In this document: piece after piece, positions 18,330 to 30,004 of the stretch | Layout of the letters: the number at the start of each line of letters is the position of its first letter | Numbering within the stretch: the stretch's first letter is position 1 | NCBI RefSeq assembly: GCF_000682715.1 | Contig: NZ_AWFH01000023.1 | Coordinates: 124,001 to 188,000 of the forward strand | Origin: Hyphomonas atlantica corrig. | Lineage (GTDB): Bacteria; Pseudomonadota; Alphaproteobacteria; Caulobacterales; Hyphomonadaceae | Length of the DNA: 64,000 bases | Direction: 5' to 3' | Notes under the pieces: generated by a model | The model's input: the letters and a program-made list of their open reading frames with translations, nothing else | Told to the model about the DNA's origin: nothing | Database searches by the model: none | Program-made: the position numbers and the translations under genes

Positions 18330-19574
18330 ATGGTTCGTCAGATAATCGCCGCCGTCATGATCGCGGCACTTCCCGTGGGAGGCACATCCTTCGCCCAGGA
18401 AGCCGATGCGCCAGAACGCCTTGCGCTCGAAGGCGTCGCAGCTATCGTGAACGACCAGCCAATTTCCTATTCCGACGTTCGCCAGCGCGCCCGCCTTCTT
18501 TTGCTCAGCCTTGGCGGCCAGCAGCCAACGCAGGAGCAAATTCAGCAAATCACTGGTCAGGCACTGGAACAGCTCATCGACGAACGCCTGCAGCTTGAAA
18601 AGGCAGCGGAGTTCGAAATGGAAATCTCACCTGATGAGATTAACGGCGCTGTCGATGACATGGCCCGCCAGTCCGGCGCGACCGGAGATCAATTGAAAGA
18701 GCAACTTCTCGCAGCCGGTGTAAATCCGGCCAGCTTGGAAGAGCAGATGCGCGCAGAAATCGCATGGAGCCGCGTAATGGGGGGACTCTATGGCTCCCGC
18801 ATCCGAATTTCCGACAATCAGGTGGATGAACAACTGAACCGCGTACGGAACTCACTGCAACAAACGCAATTCCGCATCTCCGAAATCTTCCTGTATGCGC
18901 CAGATGCCGAGACCAAGGCGCAAGCGACCGAGGCGGCCAATTCCATCATCGGACAATTGAATCAGGGCGCTGATTTCCGCATCGCGGCGCAGCGTATTTC
19001 GTCTGCCCCGACAGCCGCCACGGGCGGAGACATGGGCTGGATCACGACGAGCGATTTGGACCCCATTCTGGCGGAAGCCGTGGAAGGCTCAGCCGGACCA
19101 GGAATTATCGGCCCGATCCAGAGCGAAAACGGTGTCTACATCCTCAACGTCGTGAACAAGCGCGAGCCTGCAAAGCTGACCACGAAAGTGGACCTGAAGC
19201 GTCTACAAGCGACAGATGGCGACGAAGCCACGCTAAAGGAAGCGATGGCCGCAATCGAGACCTGTGAGGATGTTCAGAGCGTCGCAAACTCGAAATCCAA
19301 CCTGCGCCATGCTGATTTGACCGATATCGACATTGAAGAACTTGGCAGCGAAGGCAAAAGCCTCGTCATGTCTGTGGAGGTTGGTCAACCGACAGAAATC
19401 TTCGCTGCCGGCAACGGTCTTGCCCTCATGTATGTATGCCGCCGCGAAGACGGCGCGGAAGCGTTGCCATCCCGTGACGATCTGAAAGGTCGCCTGAAGG
19501 ATCAGGAACTCGGGATGATTTCCGAACGAGAGCTGCGTGACCTGCGCCGCGAAGCGACGATAATCTATCGCTAG
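18330..19574 (+). CDS. surA: Periplasmic SurA-like peptidyl-prolyl isomerase
   Basis: The 414-residue protein has a signal peptide (about residues 1-24, cut after SFAQ). The SurA N-terminal chaperone domain follows (VAAIVNDQPISYSDVRQRA near 36). Near 185-285 is one parvulin rotamase domain, with FRISEIFL and GGDMGWITTSDL. SurA escorts outer-membrane proteins, including LptD, to the BAM complex, which explains the gene order. The start at 18330 has GGAGG upstream and begins the signal peptide; the upstream extension does not. About 160 bases separate it from lptD, so it may have its own promoter. Confidence 0.93.
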   Translation: MVRQIIAAVMIAALPVGGTSFAQEADAPERLALEGVAAIVNDQPISYSDVRQRARLLLLSLGGQQPTQEQIQQITGQALEQLIDERLQLEKAAEFEMEISPDEINGAVDDMARQSGATGDQLKEQLLAAGVNPASLEEQMRAEIAWSRVMGGLYGSRIRISDNQVDEQLNRVRNSLQQTQFRISEIFLYAPDAETKAQATEAANSIIGQLNQGADFRIAAQRISSAPTAATGGDMGWITTSDLDPILAEAVEGSAGPGIIGPIQSENGVYILNVVNKREPAKLTTKVDLKRLQATDGDEATLKEAMAAIETCEDVQSVANSKSNLRHADLTDIDIEELGSEGKSLVMSVEVGQPTEIFAAGNGLALMYVCRREDGAEALPSRDDLKGRLKDQELGMISERELRDLRREATIIYR

Positions 19575-19613
19575 ACCTTGCGCACCGCGCGGTTTGGGTG
19601 AACACCGCCTGCA

Positions 19614-20621
19614 ATGACTGACGCGAACCGTCCTCCCTTGGTAATCACGATGGGTGACCCTGCGGGTGTGGGGCCGTCGATTACCGTTTCTGCCTGGAAT
19701 GCGCTGCAAGGCGAAGCCGACTGCGCGTTCTTCGTAATCGGCGCGCCGGATCTGTATCAGGGCGAGGTACCCACCCAAACGATTTCCGATCCATCCGAAG
19801 CCTCCGGCGTATTCGGATCAGCGCTCCCTGTTCTACCGCTTGATGCATTCCCTCTCCCGGTTCGCGGGCAGCCAGACAGCCGCTCAGCCCCAGCGATAAT
19901 CGCCTCGATTGAGCAAGCCGCCGCTTTTTGCCTATCCGGAGCCGCGGACGCTGTTGTCACCAATCCTATCAACAAGGCCCTGCTCTATGCCGCGGGGTTC
20001 ACACACCCCGGTCATACGGAGTTCGTCGCTGCTCTGTGCAACACCGCTACGGGCGGAGCAGCTCAGCCGGTCATGTTGCTGACAGGGGGCGGATTGCGTG
20101 TCGCCCTTGCGACCATTCATATCGCGCTGAAAGATGTGTTCACTACACTGAATATGGAAGACCTCGTAAAGCTCGGCAAGATCGTCGACACGGCCATGCG
20201 CCAAGATTTCGGCCTTACGTCCCCACGCCTCGCTTTCACCGGATTAAACCCCCATGCCGGCGAGAACGGCACGATAGGCCGAGAAGAAATAGATATCATC
20301 AATCCGGCAGCGGACCAATTACGCTCAGCCGGTATAGATATGTCAGACGCACGGTCAGCTGATACGGTATTTGCCGAAGCCCGAGACGGTCGCTTCGATG
20401 CCATCATCTCCATGACGCATGATCAGGGCTTGATACCGGTGAAGACGTTGGACATGTGGGGAGGCGTGAACACGACGCTTGGCCTACCCATCGTACGCAC
20501 CAGCCCGGACCACGGCACGGGATACGAAGCTGCCGCGAACGGCACCGCCCGTCCTGACAGCTTGATCGCGGCAATCCGCCAAGCGCGTTTGATTGCCGGC
20601 CATAGAAAGGAAACGGCATGA
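19614..20621 (+). CDS. pdxA: 4-hydroxythreonine-4-phosphate dehydrogenase
   Basis: This 335-residue PdxA catalyses the NAD-dependent oxidation that precedes PdxJ in vitamin B6 synthesis. Recognisable blocks are the opening VITMGDPAGVGPSI, VTNPINKALLYAAGFTHPGHTEF near 120 (metal histidine), GLNPHAGENGTIGREE near 205, and SMTHDQGLIPVKTLD near 265 (metal histidine). Its last bases overlap the rsmA start (ATGA), as in many proteobacteria. Confidence 0.96.
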   Translation: MTDANRPPLVITMGDPAGVGPSITVSAWNALQGEADCAFFVIGAPDLYQGEVPTQTISDPSEASGVFGSALPVLPLDAFPLPVRGQPDSRSAPAIIASIEQAAAFCLSGAADAVVTNPINKALLYAAGFTHPGHTEFVAALCNTATGGAAQPVMLLTGGGLRVALATIHIALKDVFTTLNMEDLVKLGKIVDTAMRQDFGLTSPRLAFTGLNPHAGENGTIGREEIDIINPAADQLRSAGIDMSDARSADTVFAEARDGRFDAIISMTHDQGLIPVKTLDMWGGVNTTLGLPIVRTSPDHGTGYEAAANGTARPDSLIAAIRQARLIAGHRKETA

Positions 20622-21463
20622 GCCGTGACGAAACGCCCCCCGGCCTGACGCAGGCCACCGCCCGCAAGGCACTTGGACAGCATTTCCTGTTCGACCCGGA
20701 TATCTTGAAGCGTACGGCACTGGCGGCTGGTCCGGTTGAAGGCCGCACAGTAATCGAAGTTGGCCCCGGCCCGGGTGGCCTGACCCGCGCCCTACTGGAC
20801 AATGGCGCAGGCAAGGTCATTGCAGTCGAGGCAGACGAGCGGTTTGCGGACGCGCTTAAAACGTGGCCCGAAGCCGAAACGGGTCGATTGCACGTCATTC
20901 TGAAGGATGCGCGGAAGGTTCGCTGGGAACAGGCAATTGCTGAACTCGGCGGTGAGACACCCGCCATGATCATCGCCAACCTGCCTTACAATGTTGGCAC
21001 GCCTCTTCTGGTAAACTGGCTGAAGGCGGGACCGTGGCGAGGCGAGATGGCGCTAATGTTCCAGAAAGAAGTGGCAGAGCGGGTGTGCGCCAAACCGAAT
21101 ACGGACCATTACGGACGGCTTGCCGTGCTCGCGCACGCCGTCTGCGATCCGCATATCGCCTTCACACTGCCGCCAGGTGCATTCCGGCCACCCCCGAAAG
21201 TCGACAGCGCTGTCGCAGTCTTGCATCCACTACCGCAGGAAAAAGTCTTTCCTCATCTGGCCAAGCTGGAAGAAGTTGCTGGCGCCGCCTTCGGCCAACG
21301 CCGCAAGATGCTCCGGGCCGGATTGAAACCCCTCGCCAAGCGGCATGGTCTGAAAGCAGCTGAGTGGCTGGAAGGGTTGGACATCGACCCCACAGCAAGA
21401 GCTGAAACGCTAAGCCAGGAAGAGTTCAGGCGCATGGCCTCTTCACTCGTCAAGCCCGCATAA
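20618..21463 (+). CDS. rsmA: 16S rRNA (adenine1518/1519-N6)-dimethyltransferase
   Basis: The 281-residue KsgA/RsmA enzyme has KALGQHFLFDPDI near residue 18, the SAM-binding VIEVGPGPGGLTRAL near 44, and the target-adenine motif IANLPYNVGTPLL near 114. A C-terminal helical domain follows, with PPGAFRPPPKVDSAV near 185. It dimethylates two adjacent adenines in helix 45 of 16S rRNA during late small-subunit assembly. It is the last gene of the lptD operon and is followed directly by a strong terminator. Confidence 0.97.
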   Translation: MSRDETPPGLTQATARKALGQHFLFDPDILKRTALAAGPVEGRTVIEVGPGPGGLTRALLDNGAGKVIAVEADERFADALKTWPEAETGRLHVILKDARKVRWEQAIAELGGETPAMIIANLPYNVGTPLLVNWLKAGPWRGEMALMFQKEVAERVCAKPNTDHYGRLAVLAHAVCDPHIAFTLPPGAFRPPPKVDSAVAVLHPLPQEKVFPHLAKLEEVAGAAFGQRRKMLRAGLKPLAKRHGLKAAEWLEGLDIDPTARAETLSQEEFRRMASSLVKPA

Positions 21464-21465
21464 AA

Positions 21466-21491
21466 AAACGCCCCGGCTGCCCGGGGCGTTT
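21466..21491. terminator. Bidirectional intrinsic terminator between rsmA and katG
   Basis: A perfect 11-base inverted repeat (arms AAACGCCCCGG and CCGGGGCGTTT, 4-base loop) begins 2 bases after the rsmA stop. It has A-runs on one side and T-runs on the other. It sits between converging rsmA and katG and should stop both. Confidence 0.9.
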
Positions 21492-21510
21492 CTGATTTCA
21501 GGATTCCGCA

Positions 21511-23893
<2,383 letters not shown>

Positions 23894-23923
23894 AAGGCCC
23901 CGACACTTTCGCGCCGGGGCCTT
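23894..23923 (-). terminator. Intrinsic terminator of hppA
   Basis: The 9-base arms AAGGCCCCG and CGGGGCCTT flank a 12-base loop. On the minus strand they are followed by TTTGTTTT, starting about 20 bases past the hppA stop. Confidence 0.85.
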
Positions 23924-23943
23924 CCATAAAAAATTCATGTGGC

Positions 23944-26097
23944 TCAGTGGCCAGCAAGCACCGCAAGCATGAGCAGGGCCACAATATTGGTGATCTTGAT
24001 CATGGGATTCACGGCTGGGCCAGCCGTGTCCTTGTAAGGGTCACCCACCGTATCGCCTGTCACGGCAGCCTTGTGGGCTTCGGAGCCCTTGCCGCCATGA
24101 TTGCCGTCTTCGATATACTTTTTGGCATTGTCCCAGGCACCGCCGCCGGACGTCATCGAAATGGCGACAAACAGGCCCGTCACGATGACACCGAGCAACA
24201 TGGCCCCGACAGCTGCGAGCGCAGCGCCCTTGCCGGCAATCAGGAAGATCGCACCAAAGAGCACAATCGGCGACAGGACTGGCAACAGCGACGGCACGAT
24301 CATTTCCTTGATCGCAGCCTTGGTCAGCAAGTCCACGGCCCGGCTGTAGTCAGGCTTCACTTCGCCTTTCATGATACCTGGCATTTCCCGGAACTGGCGA
24401 CGCACTTCCTCAACCACCGACTGCGCCGCACGGCCAACAGCCATCATCGACAGGCCACCAAACAGGAATGGCAGCAGACCGCCAAACAGGAGGCCAACCA
24501 CGACATACGGATTCGCAATCGAGAAGTCGGCAACCGTGTTGTAGAAGAAGTCCCCTTCCTGCGCGCGGGCCGAGAAGTATTTCAGATCTTCTGCATAAGC
24601 CGCAAACAGAACCAGCGCACCGAGGCCCGCCGATCCGATAGCATATCCCTTGGTGACAGCTTTGGTCGTATTGCCAACCGCATCAAGCGCATCAGTCGTA
24701 TCGCGGATCTCAGACGGCAGTTCCGCCATCTCAGCGATGCCGCCTGCATTGTCCGTAACAGGGCCGAACGCGTCCAGCGCCACGATGATACCGGCAAGCG
24801 CCAGCATGGTCGTCGTCGCAATGGCGATCCCATAGAGGCCAGCGAGATTGAAGGTCAGAATGATGCCCGCAATAATCACGATGGCTGGCAGAGCCGTTGA
24901 TTCAAGCGAGACGGCCAAGCCCTGGATCACGTTTGTGCCATGACCAGATTCAGAAGCCATCGCGATGGAGCGAACCGGACGGTACTTGGTTTCGGTATAA
25001 TAAGCCGTGATCACAACGATCAGGCCTGTAACGACCAGACCAACCACACCGCATCCAAACAGCATCCAACCAGACACGTCGTTTGCAAGACCAAGACGCG
25101 TACCGGCATCTTCCAGCACACCAAAACCGTTCGGCAGTACGGTTGCCACGGCCACAGCCAAGCCACCTATCGATAGGATTCCCGTCACGATGAGGCCCTT
25201 GTAAAGCGCTCCCATGACATCTGTCTTGCCCGGCCCGAGATTAACGAAATACGTGCCAATGATCGACGTGACGATACACACGGCGGCAATTGCCAACGGC
25301 AGCATCATGATTTCGACGATGTACGGAGCGCCTGAGAAATAGATCGCGCCGAGAACCATGGTCGCTACCAGCGTTACGGCGTACGTCTCGAACAGGTCAG
25401 CGGCCATACCGGCACAATCGCCAACATTGTCACCGACATTGTCTGCAATCGTCGCGGCGTTGCGGGGGTCATCCTCCGGAATGCCGGCCTCGACCTTGCC
25501 GACCATATCTCCGCCGACATCCGCACCCTTGGTGAAAATACCGCCGCCAAGGCGCGCAAAGATCGAGATCAGGGACGCACCAAAGCCGAGCGCCACTAGC
25601 GAGTCGATCACGAGGCGTTTTTCACTCTCAACTGCGAGATTGAGGCCCGTGACCATTGTAAGCAGGCCGTAATAAACCACGATGCCCAACAGCGCGAGGC
25701 CAACAACGAGCATGCCGGTAATGGCGCCCGACTTGAAGGCGAGCTTCAGACCGGCATTCAGACCGGACTTCGCCGCTTCAGTTGTGCGCACATTCGCCTG
25801 CACCGACACTTTCATGCCAATAAAGCCGGCCGCACCGGACAAGGCTGCGCCGATAATGAAGCCGAGCGGCACCTGCCAATTGCGGAACAGGATGACCAGC
25901 AGAACGACGACCACAACACCGACAATGCCGATGGTCCGGTACTGACGGCCAAGATAGGCGTTAGCGCCTTCCTGAATGGCCTGAGCGATTTCGCGCATAC
26001 GCGCATCACCTGACGGGGCCTTCATGATCGAGTTGATCTGGAGCCAGCCATATAGGACCGACAAAAGACCCGCCGCGAGAGCGAGATAATACCACAT
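23944..26097 (-). CDS. hppA: K+-independent proton-translocating membrane pyrophosphatase
   Basis: This 717-residue protein has about sixteen transmembrane helices. The pyrophosphate-binding loops are intact: [20 protein letters not shown] near residue 185, then [20 protein letters not shown]. The site that decides cation dependence reads [10 protein letters not shown], with lysine where K+-dependent enzymes have alanine. That marks it as the K+-independent type. It couples pyrophosphate hydrolysis to proton export or vacuole-like acidification and conserves energy under stress. It is monocistronic, with its own terminator. Confidence 0.96.
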   Translation of the reverse strand: MWYYLALAAGLLSVLYGWLQINSIMKAPSGDARMREIAQAIQEGANAYLGRQYRTIGIVGVVVVVLLVILFRNWQVPLGFIIGAALSGAAGFIGMKVSVQANVRTTEAAKSGLNAGLKLAFKSGAITGMLVVGLALLGIVVYYGLLTMVTGLNLAVESEKRLVIDSLVALGFGASLISIFARLGGGIFTKGADVGGDMVGKVEAGIPEDDPRNAATIADNVGDNVGDCAGMAADLFETYAVTLVATMVLGAIYFSGAPYIVEIMMLPLAIAAVCIVTSIIGTYFVNLGPGKTDVMGALYKGLIVTGILSIGGLAVAVATVLPNGFGVLEDAGTRLGLANDVSGWMLFGCGVVGLVVTGLIVVITAYYTETKYRPVRSIAMASESGHGTNVIQGLAVSLESTALPAIVIIAGIILTFNLAGLYGIAIATTTMLALAGIIVALDAFGPVTDNAGGIAEMAELPSEIRDTTDALDAVGNTTKAVTKGYAIGSAGLGALVLFAAYAEDLKYFSARAQEGDFFYNTVADFSIANPYVVVGLLFGGLLPFLFGGLSMMAVGRAAQSVVEEVRRQFREMPGIMKGEVKPDYSRAVDLLTKAAIKEMIVPSLLPVLSPIVLFGAIFLIAGKGAALAAVGAMLLGVIVTGLFVAISMTSGGGAWDNAKKYIEDGNHGGKGSEAHKAAVTGDTVGDPYKDTAGPAVNPMIKITNIVALLMLAVLAGH

Positions 26098-26161
26098 GGA
26101 TTACGTTTCCTTCCCTTAAAACAGAACTTCAACGCCAGGTTTTCCTGATCATGCACTGTTT

Positions 26162-26167
26162 ATTATA
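26162..26167 (-). promoter_or_regulatory. Possible -10 element of hppA
   Basis: TATAAT on the minus strand lies 65 bases upstream of the hppA start, in an AT-rich patch. No good -35 box is evident at the standard spacing, so this is tentative. The rest of the 144-base gap between thiL and hppA shows nothing recognisable. Confidence 0.3.
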
Positions 26168-26241
26168 GGACGCCAGCCTGCCTTTCCTTTGGGGAATAGG
26201 CAATATCCCTCCCTTCAGGCGCGAGTCAGGCCGGGCCCAGT

Positions 26242-27177
26242 TCAGCCATGCTCGAAGCCGAGAGTTTCAGGGAGGTTAACGGCCTCTCCGCGCCAGGTAA
26301 TGGAGAGTCCTGTTTTTTGGGAAGTTTCCCCAATACGCGCAACAGAAACACCCGCATCATCAGCATCGGCCAATATGGTTTCGCGTCGCGTTTTTTCGCT
26401 GGTGAAGAGGATCTGGTAGTCGTCACCCCACGTCGCCAGACGTAGCATCGTGTCGATATCTGTCGCTTTCCCGGCGAACCGTATCTCCTCCAGCGCCAGT
26501 TTCATGCCGACGCCTGACGCCTCGCCGAGCGCCGATGCATCCCCCAACAGTCCGTCCGACACATCCATCGCTGCGCTCGCATGGTTCGCAATCAGGTGGG
26601 CCGCGCTAACAGGCTGCAGTCTCGGCACGCGATAGACCGCGACATGAGGCGAATCGCACTCGCCGCGTTGTAGTGCCTCGAACCCCAGACAGGCTGCGCC
26701 CATCTCTCCCGTCACCCAGATATCCTGATCATGCGCCGCCCCGCTCCGCCTGACCGGATGCTCGCAAAGGCACCGCCCCGTCAGCGTGAGCGAGAGGAAC
26801 AAGCCGGCCCGGCTACGCACGGTATCACCTCCGACAAGCCGAGCGCCGAATGTCTCAAGATCATCGCCAAGAGCCGACGCAAACGCGGCGATCTCCGATT
26901 CCGGCCTTGAGTTCGGCCAGCCCAGAGTGAGCAAGACATCTTCGGGCAGCGCACCTTTCGAGAGAACGTCCGACACATTCGTACGCACCAGCTTGCGCGC
27001 AATCGTATCGATGGGATCATCCGGCAAAAAATGCACGCCTTCGACCAATGCGTCCGTTGTCGCAATCAGTCGCCCATCGCCGCCAGACAGCTCCGCCACG
27101 TCATCTCGCAAACCCGCTGCCCCTGGCGCTGTGGCCAGAGGTGCAAAATAGCGGGAGATCCAGTCGCGTTCACTCAC
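26242..27177 (-). CDS. thiL: Thiamine-monophosphate kinase
   Basis: The 311-residue ThiL makes thiamine pyrophosphate from thiamine monophosphate. It belongs to the PurM/ThiL ATP-binding fold. Visible motifs are the magnesium-binding GLRDDVAEL near residue 22, TTDALVEGVHF near 40, and a central GDTVRSRAGLFLSLT near 115. AMDVSDGLLGD occurs near 202. The start is a GTG lying inside the last codons of the upstream amidohydrolase gene (8-base overlap), so the pair is translationally coupled. Confidence 0.95.
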   Translation of the reverse strand: MSERDWISRYFAPLATAPGAAGLRDDVAELSGGDGRLIATTDALVEGVHFLPDDPIDTIARKLVRTNVSDVLSKGALPEDVLLTLGWPNSRPESEIAAFASALGDDLETFGARLVGGDTVRSRAGLFLSLTLTGRCLCEHPVRRSGAAHDQDIWVTGEMGAACLGFEALQRGECDSPHVAVYRVPRLQPVSAAHLIANHASAAMDVSDGLLGDASALGEASGVGMKLALEEIRFAGKATDIDTMLRLATWGDDYQILFTSEKTRRETILADADDAGVSVARIGETSQKTGLSITWRGEAVNLPETLGFEHG

Positions 27178-28933
27178 CCTGCAGGGAGCCCTTATTCTTC
27201 AGGGGCCGCGGCTCACCGTCCAGCACCACGCCCCACACCGGAATGTGCTCCCACTCCGCGCCAGGCATGTCCAGCGGGTTGGCACCAAGAATGGTGAAAT
27301 CTGCACGTTTGCCCGTTGCGATGGAGCCAATCTCAGCCTCAAGCCCCAAGGCCATCGCCGCGTCCAGCGTGATCGCCTCCATGGCCTCATAGCGGCTCAG
27401 CGCCATGCCGGCTTCATAAGTGCTGCCTTCCCGCGTTGCACGGGTGACGTGGACGCCTGCAGCGCGCAGCGGATGGGGCGGAGCAAGCGGCGCGTCGCTG
27501 TGCACGGCCACCGGCACTCCCGCTTCGGTCAGCGCACCCAGCGGCGAGATCCATTTTGCCCGTACGTCGCCCAATGGCCCCGCATATTCATTTGCCATGT
27601 AAAATACGTAGTGGCTGGCCGCAGACAGGCGCGCGCCGAGTTGACCGGCCAGTTCAACCTGCTCCTCCGAAAAGAGGCCACCATGTTCAATCACGAAGCT
27701 GTTGGCCGGACCATCATCGCCTTCACGAAGCATAGCCAGAGCCTCCAATGTTGCTCCCTGCGCGGCATCCCCGTTGGAATGAATGTTCACGCCGAGGTCG
27801 GCATCCCAATAGGGCTGAATGGCGGGAACGATCCCGTCGGGGCCCGCCACCCAGAGCCCCTCTGACCCTTCCGATTGCCCTGAGAGGTACCCCGGCGGAG
27901 AAAGCCGCATCGTCTGGCTGTAGAAGGCGCCATCGGTGAAGAACTTTACGCGCGGCAGAATAGGTGCCGCCGTATCCGTATTCCCGCTCGCCATATCCAG
28001 CACGGCCTGAACCTTGCCGTCTCCGAAAGCCCGCTCGAGCGCACGATGCTCCGGGATCAGATAGAGGTGATAGCCAGCCTGCTGCGGGCTGCCCCAATTG
28101 GCGCGAATGTTCGCCGCCTCCATTTCCCAGCCGAACATGCCGTAGCCGAGCTCCGCAGTTGTCGTGACACCAGCCTGGCGCAGCATGGATGAGAATCCGT
28201 TGAAGCCCGCCGTGACATTTTCAGGCGTCAGGATCACGCCAGCGAACGCTTGCACCACCAGCATGGCCGCATCTTCATAAATCCGACCGGTCAGCGCGCC
28301 ATCCGCATCGAGGTCTACCCCGTGAAACTGCTCAGCCATATCAGGCGTGAACCCGGCAGCATTAATCGCCGCGCTGTTCAAATAGAAATCATGTGACGAA
28401 TAGTGCCAGACGATCAGCGGCTGGTCCGGTGCAATCGCGTCGAGATCTGCCCGGTGCAGATCCCCATGCACCAGATTATGATAGCCATAGGCAACAATCG
28501 GCTCACTCGGCCCAGCCGCCTCCACCAGTTCGGACAGCGCCTGCAGAAACGCGGCGCGATTGGGCAGTCCAGCCTTCATGCCGTGTGGTGTGGCCATCGG
28601 CCAGGGCGGCGTGATGGGCAGATTGTATTGCAATGAGCCAAGCACGACGTGGATGTGCGGATCAATCAGGCCCGGCACGATGGTCTTGTCTTCGAAGACC
28701 GGGTTCACTCGCGCTGATGGCAAGTCTCGCCTCAGCTCTTCCAGAGAGCCTACAGCAACGATCCTGTCAGCCGACACCGCGACCGCTTCAGCCGTCTTGT
28801 CCTCGCCCGTCATCGTGACCACGGCCTGCGCCGGATAGATCACGATGTCATAGCCTGCCGCCAAATCCTGCTTCGGTGCTGGCGCAGCACACGCGACAGC
28901 TGCAATGCTTGCAGCCAATGCCCATTTTTTCAT
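27170..28933 (-). CDS. Exported amidohydrolase (YtcJ-like), probable lipoprotein
   Basis: This 587-residue metal-dependent hydrolase of the amidohydrolase superfamily has an N-terminal signal peptide with lipobox AVAC near residue 15. Metal ligands are visible in VPGLIDPHIHVVLG (HxH, near 86) and in later histidines such as NIHSNGDAAQG and VIEHGG. VHSDAPLAPPHP and KRADFTILGANPL close the barrel, as in YtcJ/LAF3 proteins. The substrate is unknown. The start at 28933 begins the signal peptide. Overlap with thiL suggests co-expression, but a thiamine-related role would be speculation. Confidence 0.85.
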   Translation of the reverse strand: MKKWALAASIAAVACAAPAPKQDLAAGYDIVIYPAQAVVTMTGEDKTAEAVAVSADRIVAVGSLEELRRDLPSARVNPVFEDKTIVPGLIDPHIHVVLGSLQYNLPITPPWPMATPHGMKAGLPNRAAFLQALSELVEAAGPSEPIVAYGYHNLVHGDLHRADLDAIAPDQPLIVWHYSSHDFYLNSAAINAAGFTPDMAEQFHGVDLDADGALTGRIYEDAAMLVVQAFAGVILTPENVTAGFNGFSSMLRQAGVTTTAELGYGMFGWEMEAANIRANWGSPQQAGYHLYLIPEHRALERAFGDGKVQAVLDMASGNTDTAAPILPRVKFFTDGAFYSQTMRLSPPGYLSGQSEGSEGLWVAGPDGIVPAIQPYWDADLGVNIHSNGDAAQGATLEALAMLREGDDGPANSFVIEHGGLFSEEQVELAGQLGARLSAASHYVFYMANEYAGPLGDVRAKWISPLGALTEAGVPVAVHSDAPLAPPHPLRAAGVHVTRATREGSTYEAGMALSRYEAMEAITLDAAMALGLEAEIGSIATGKRADFTILGANPLDMPGAEWEHIPVWGVVLDGEPRPLKNKGSLQGE

Positions 28934-28997
28934 GAGGCCCGTCTCCCTTGTATTTTTGGGAGAGCGTGAAGCGCCTTGCACGGCAATGCAAGCCGGA

Positions 28998-29957
28998 TCA
29001 GATACCTTCGCGGCCGATTGCGTAAAAGCGTTCCCGGCGTTGCGCGCGCAGCTCTGACGGACTGAGACCGTCCAGTTCCTTCAGCGCTTCTTCCAGCGCC
29101 TTGGACGCCGCAGCCATTGCCCGCTTCGGATCACGATGCGCACCGCCGACTGGCTCCTTGACCACACCGTCAATGACTTTGGTCTTTAGCAAATCCGGCG
29201 CGGTGATCTTCATCGCATCGGCGGCTTCCTTCGCCTTGGCAGCGTCCCGGTACAGGATTGATGCGCAGCCCTCTGGCGAGATTACGGAATAGATCGCGTG
29301 TTCCATCATCAGCACCTTGTTGGCCGCGGCAATGCCAATCGCACCGCCGGACATGCCTTCGCCGATGATCAGCGTCACGAACGGCACACCAAGCGAAAGC
29401 CCGCGCTGGGTTCCGCGTGCGATCGCTTCGGCCTGGCCGCGCTCTTCGCCACCCTTGCCGGGATATGCCCCTTGCGTATCAGGGAAGCTGAGTACCGGCA
29501 GGTCAAATTTCTCGGCCATATCCATCAGGCGCACAGCCTTGCGGTAGCCTTCTGGGTGAGCCATGCCGAAATTGTGCTTCAGGCGCTTCTCGATGGTTCG
29601 GCCCTTTTCATGGCCCATGATCACAACCGGGCGCCCTTTGAAGCGGGCAAGGCCACCAACGATCGCTTCGTCATTTCCGAAAACGCGATCGCCCGCGAGT
29701 TCTTCGAAATCCTCGAAAATGTTCTCGATGAAGTCGGACAGATGCGGCCGATCCGGATGGCGCGCTACCAGCGTTTTCCGCCAGGCACTGAGATCGGAAT
29801 ACATATCCTTCAGCTGCTTGTTCGACTTCGCCTTGAGCTTCTTCAGCTCGTCGGTGATCGAGGGCCCTTCCTTGCTTGAAGCAAGCGCTTCCAGCTCGGA
29901 AATCTTCGCGTCCAGCTCCGCAATGGGCTTTTCGAAATCAAGATATGTCGTGGTCAT
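28998..29957 (-). CDS. accA: Acetyl-CoA carboxylase carboxyltransferase subunit alpha
   Basis: This 319-residue AccA opens with TYLDFEKPIAELDAKI. It contains the carboxyltransferase core GHEKGRTIEKRLKHNFGM near 120, then PEGYRKAVRLMDMAEKF, PGKGGEERGQAEAIA near 170, and GEGMSGGAIGIA near 200. With AccD it moves the carboxyl group from biotin to acetyl-CoA, the committed step of fatty-acid synthesis. accD is not in the window, as is normal. No clear Shine-Dalgarno is seen before the ATG. Confidence 0.97.
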   Translation of the reverse strand: MTTTYLDFEKPIAELDAKISELEALASSKEGPSITDELKKLKAKSNKQLKDMYSDLSAWRKTLVARHPDRPHLSDFIENIFEDFEELAGDRVFGNDEAIVGGLARFKGRPVVIMGHEKGRTIEKRLKHNFGMAHPEGYRKAVRLMDMAEKFDLPVLSFPDTQGAYPGKGGEERGQAEAIARGTQRGLSLGVPFVTLIIGEGMSGGAIGIAAANKVLMMEHAIYSVISPEGCASILYRDAAKAKEAADAMKITAPDLLKTKVIDGVVKEPVGGAHRDPKRAMAAASKALEEALKELDGLSPSELRAQRRERFYAIGREGI

Positions 29958-30004
29958 GGGTACAAGTTAGCAATGGAGCACTGACTCGCCTAGCCGCGAA
30001 TTCA

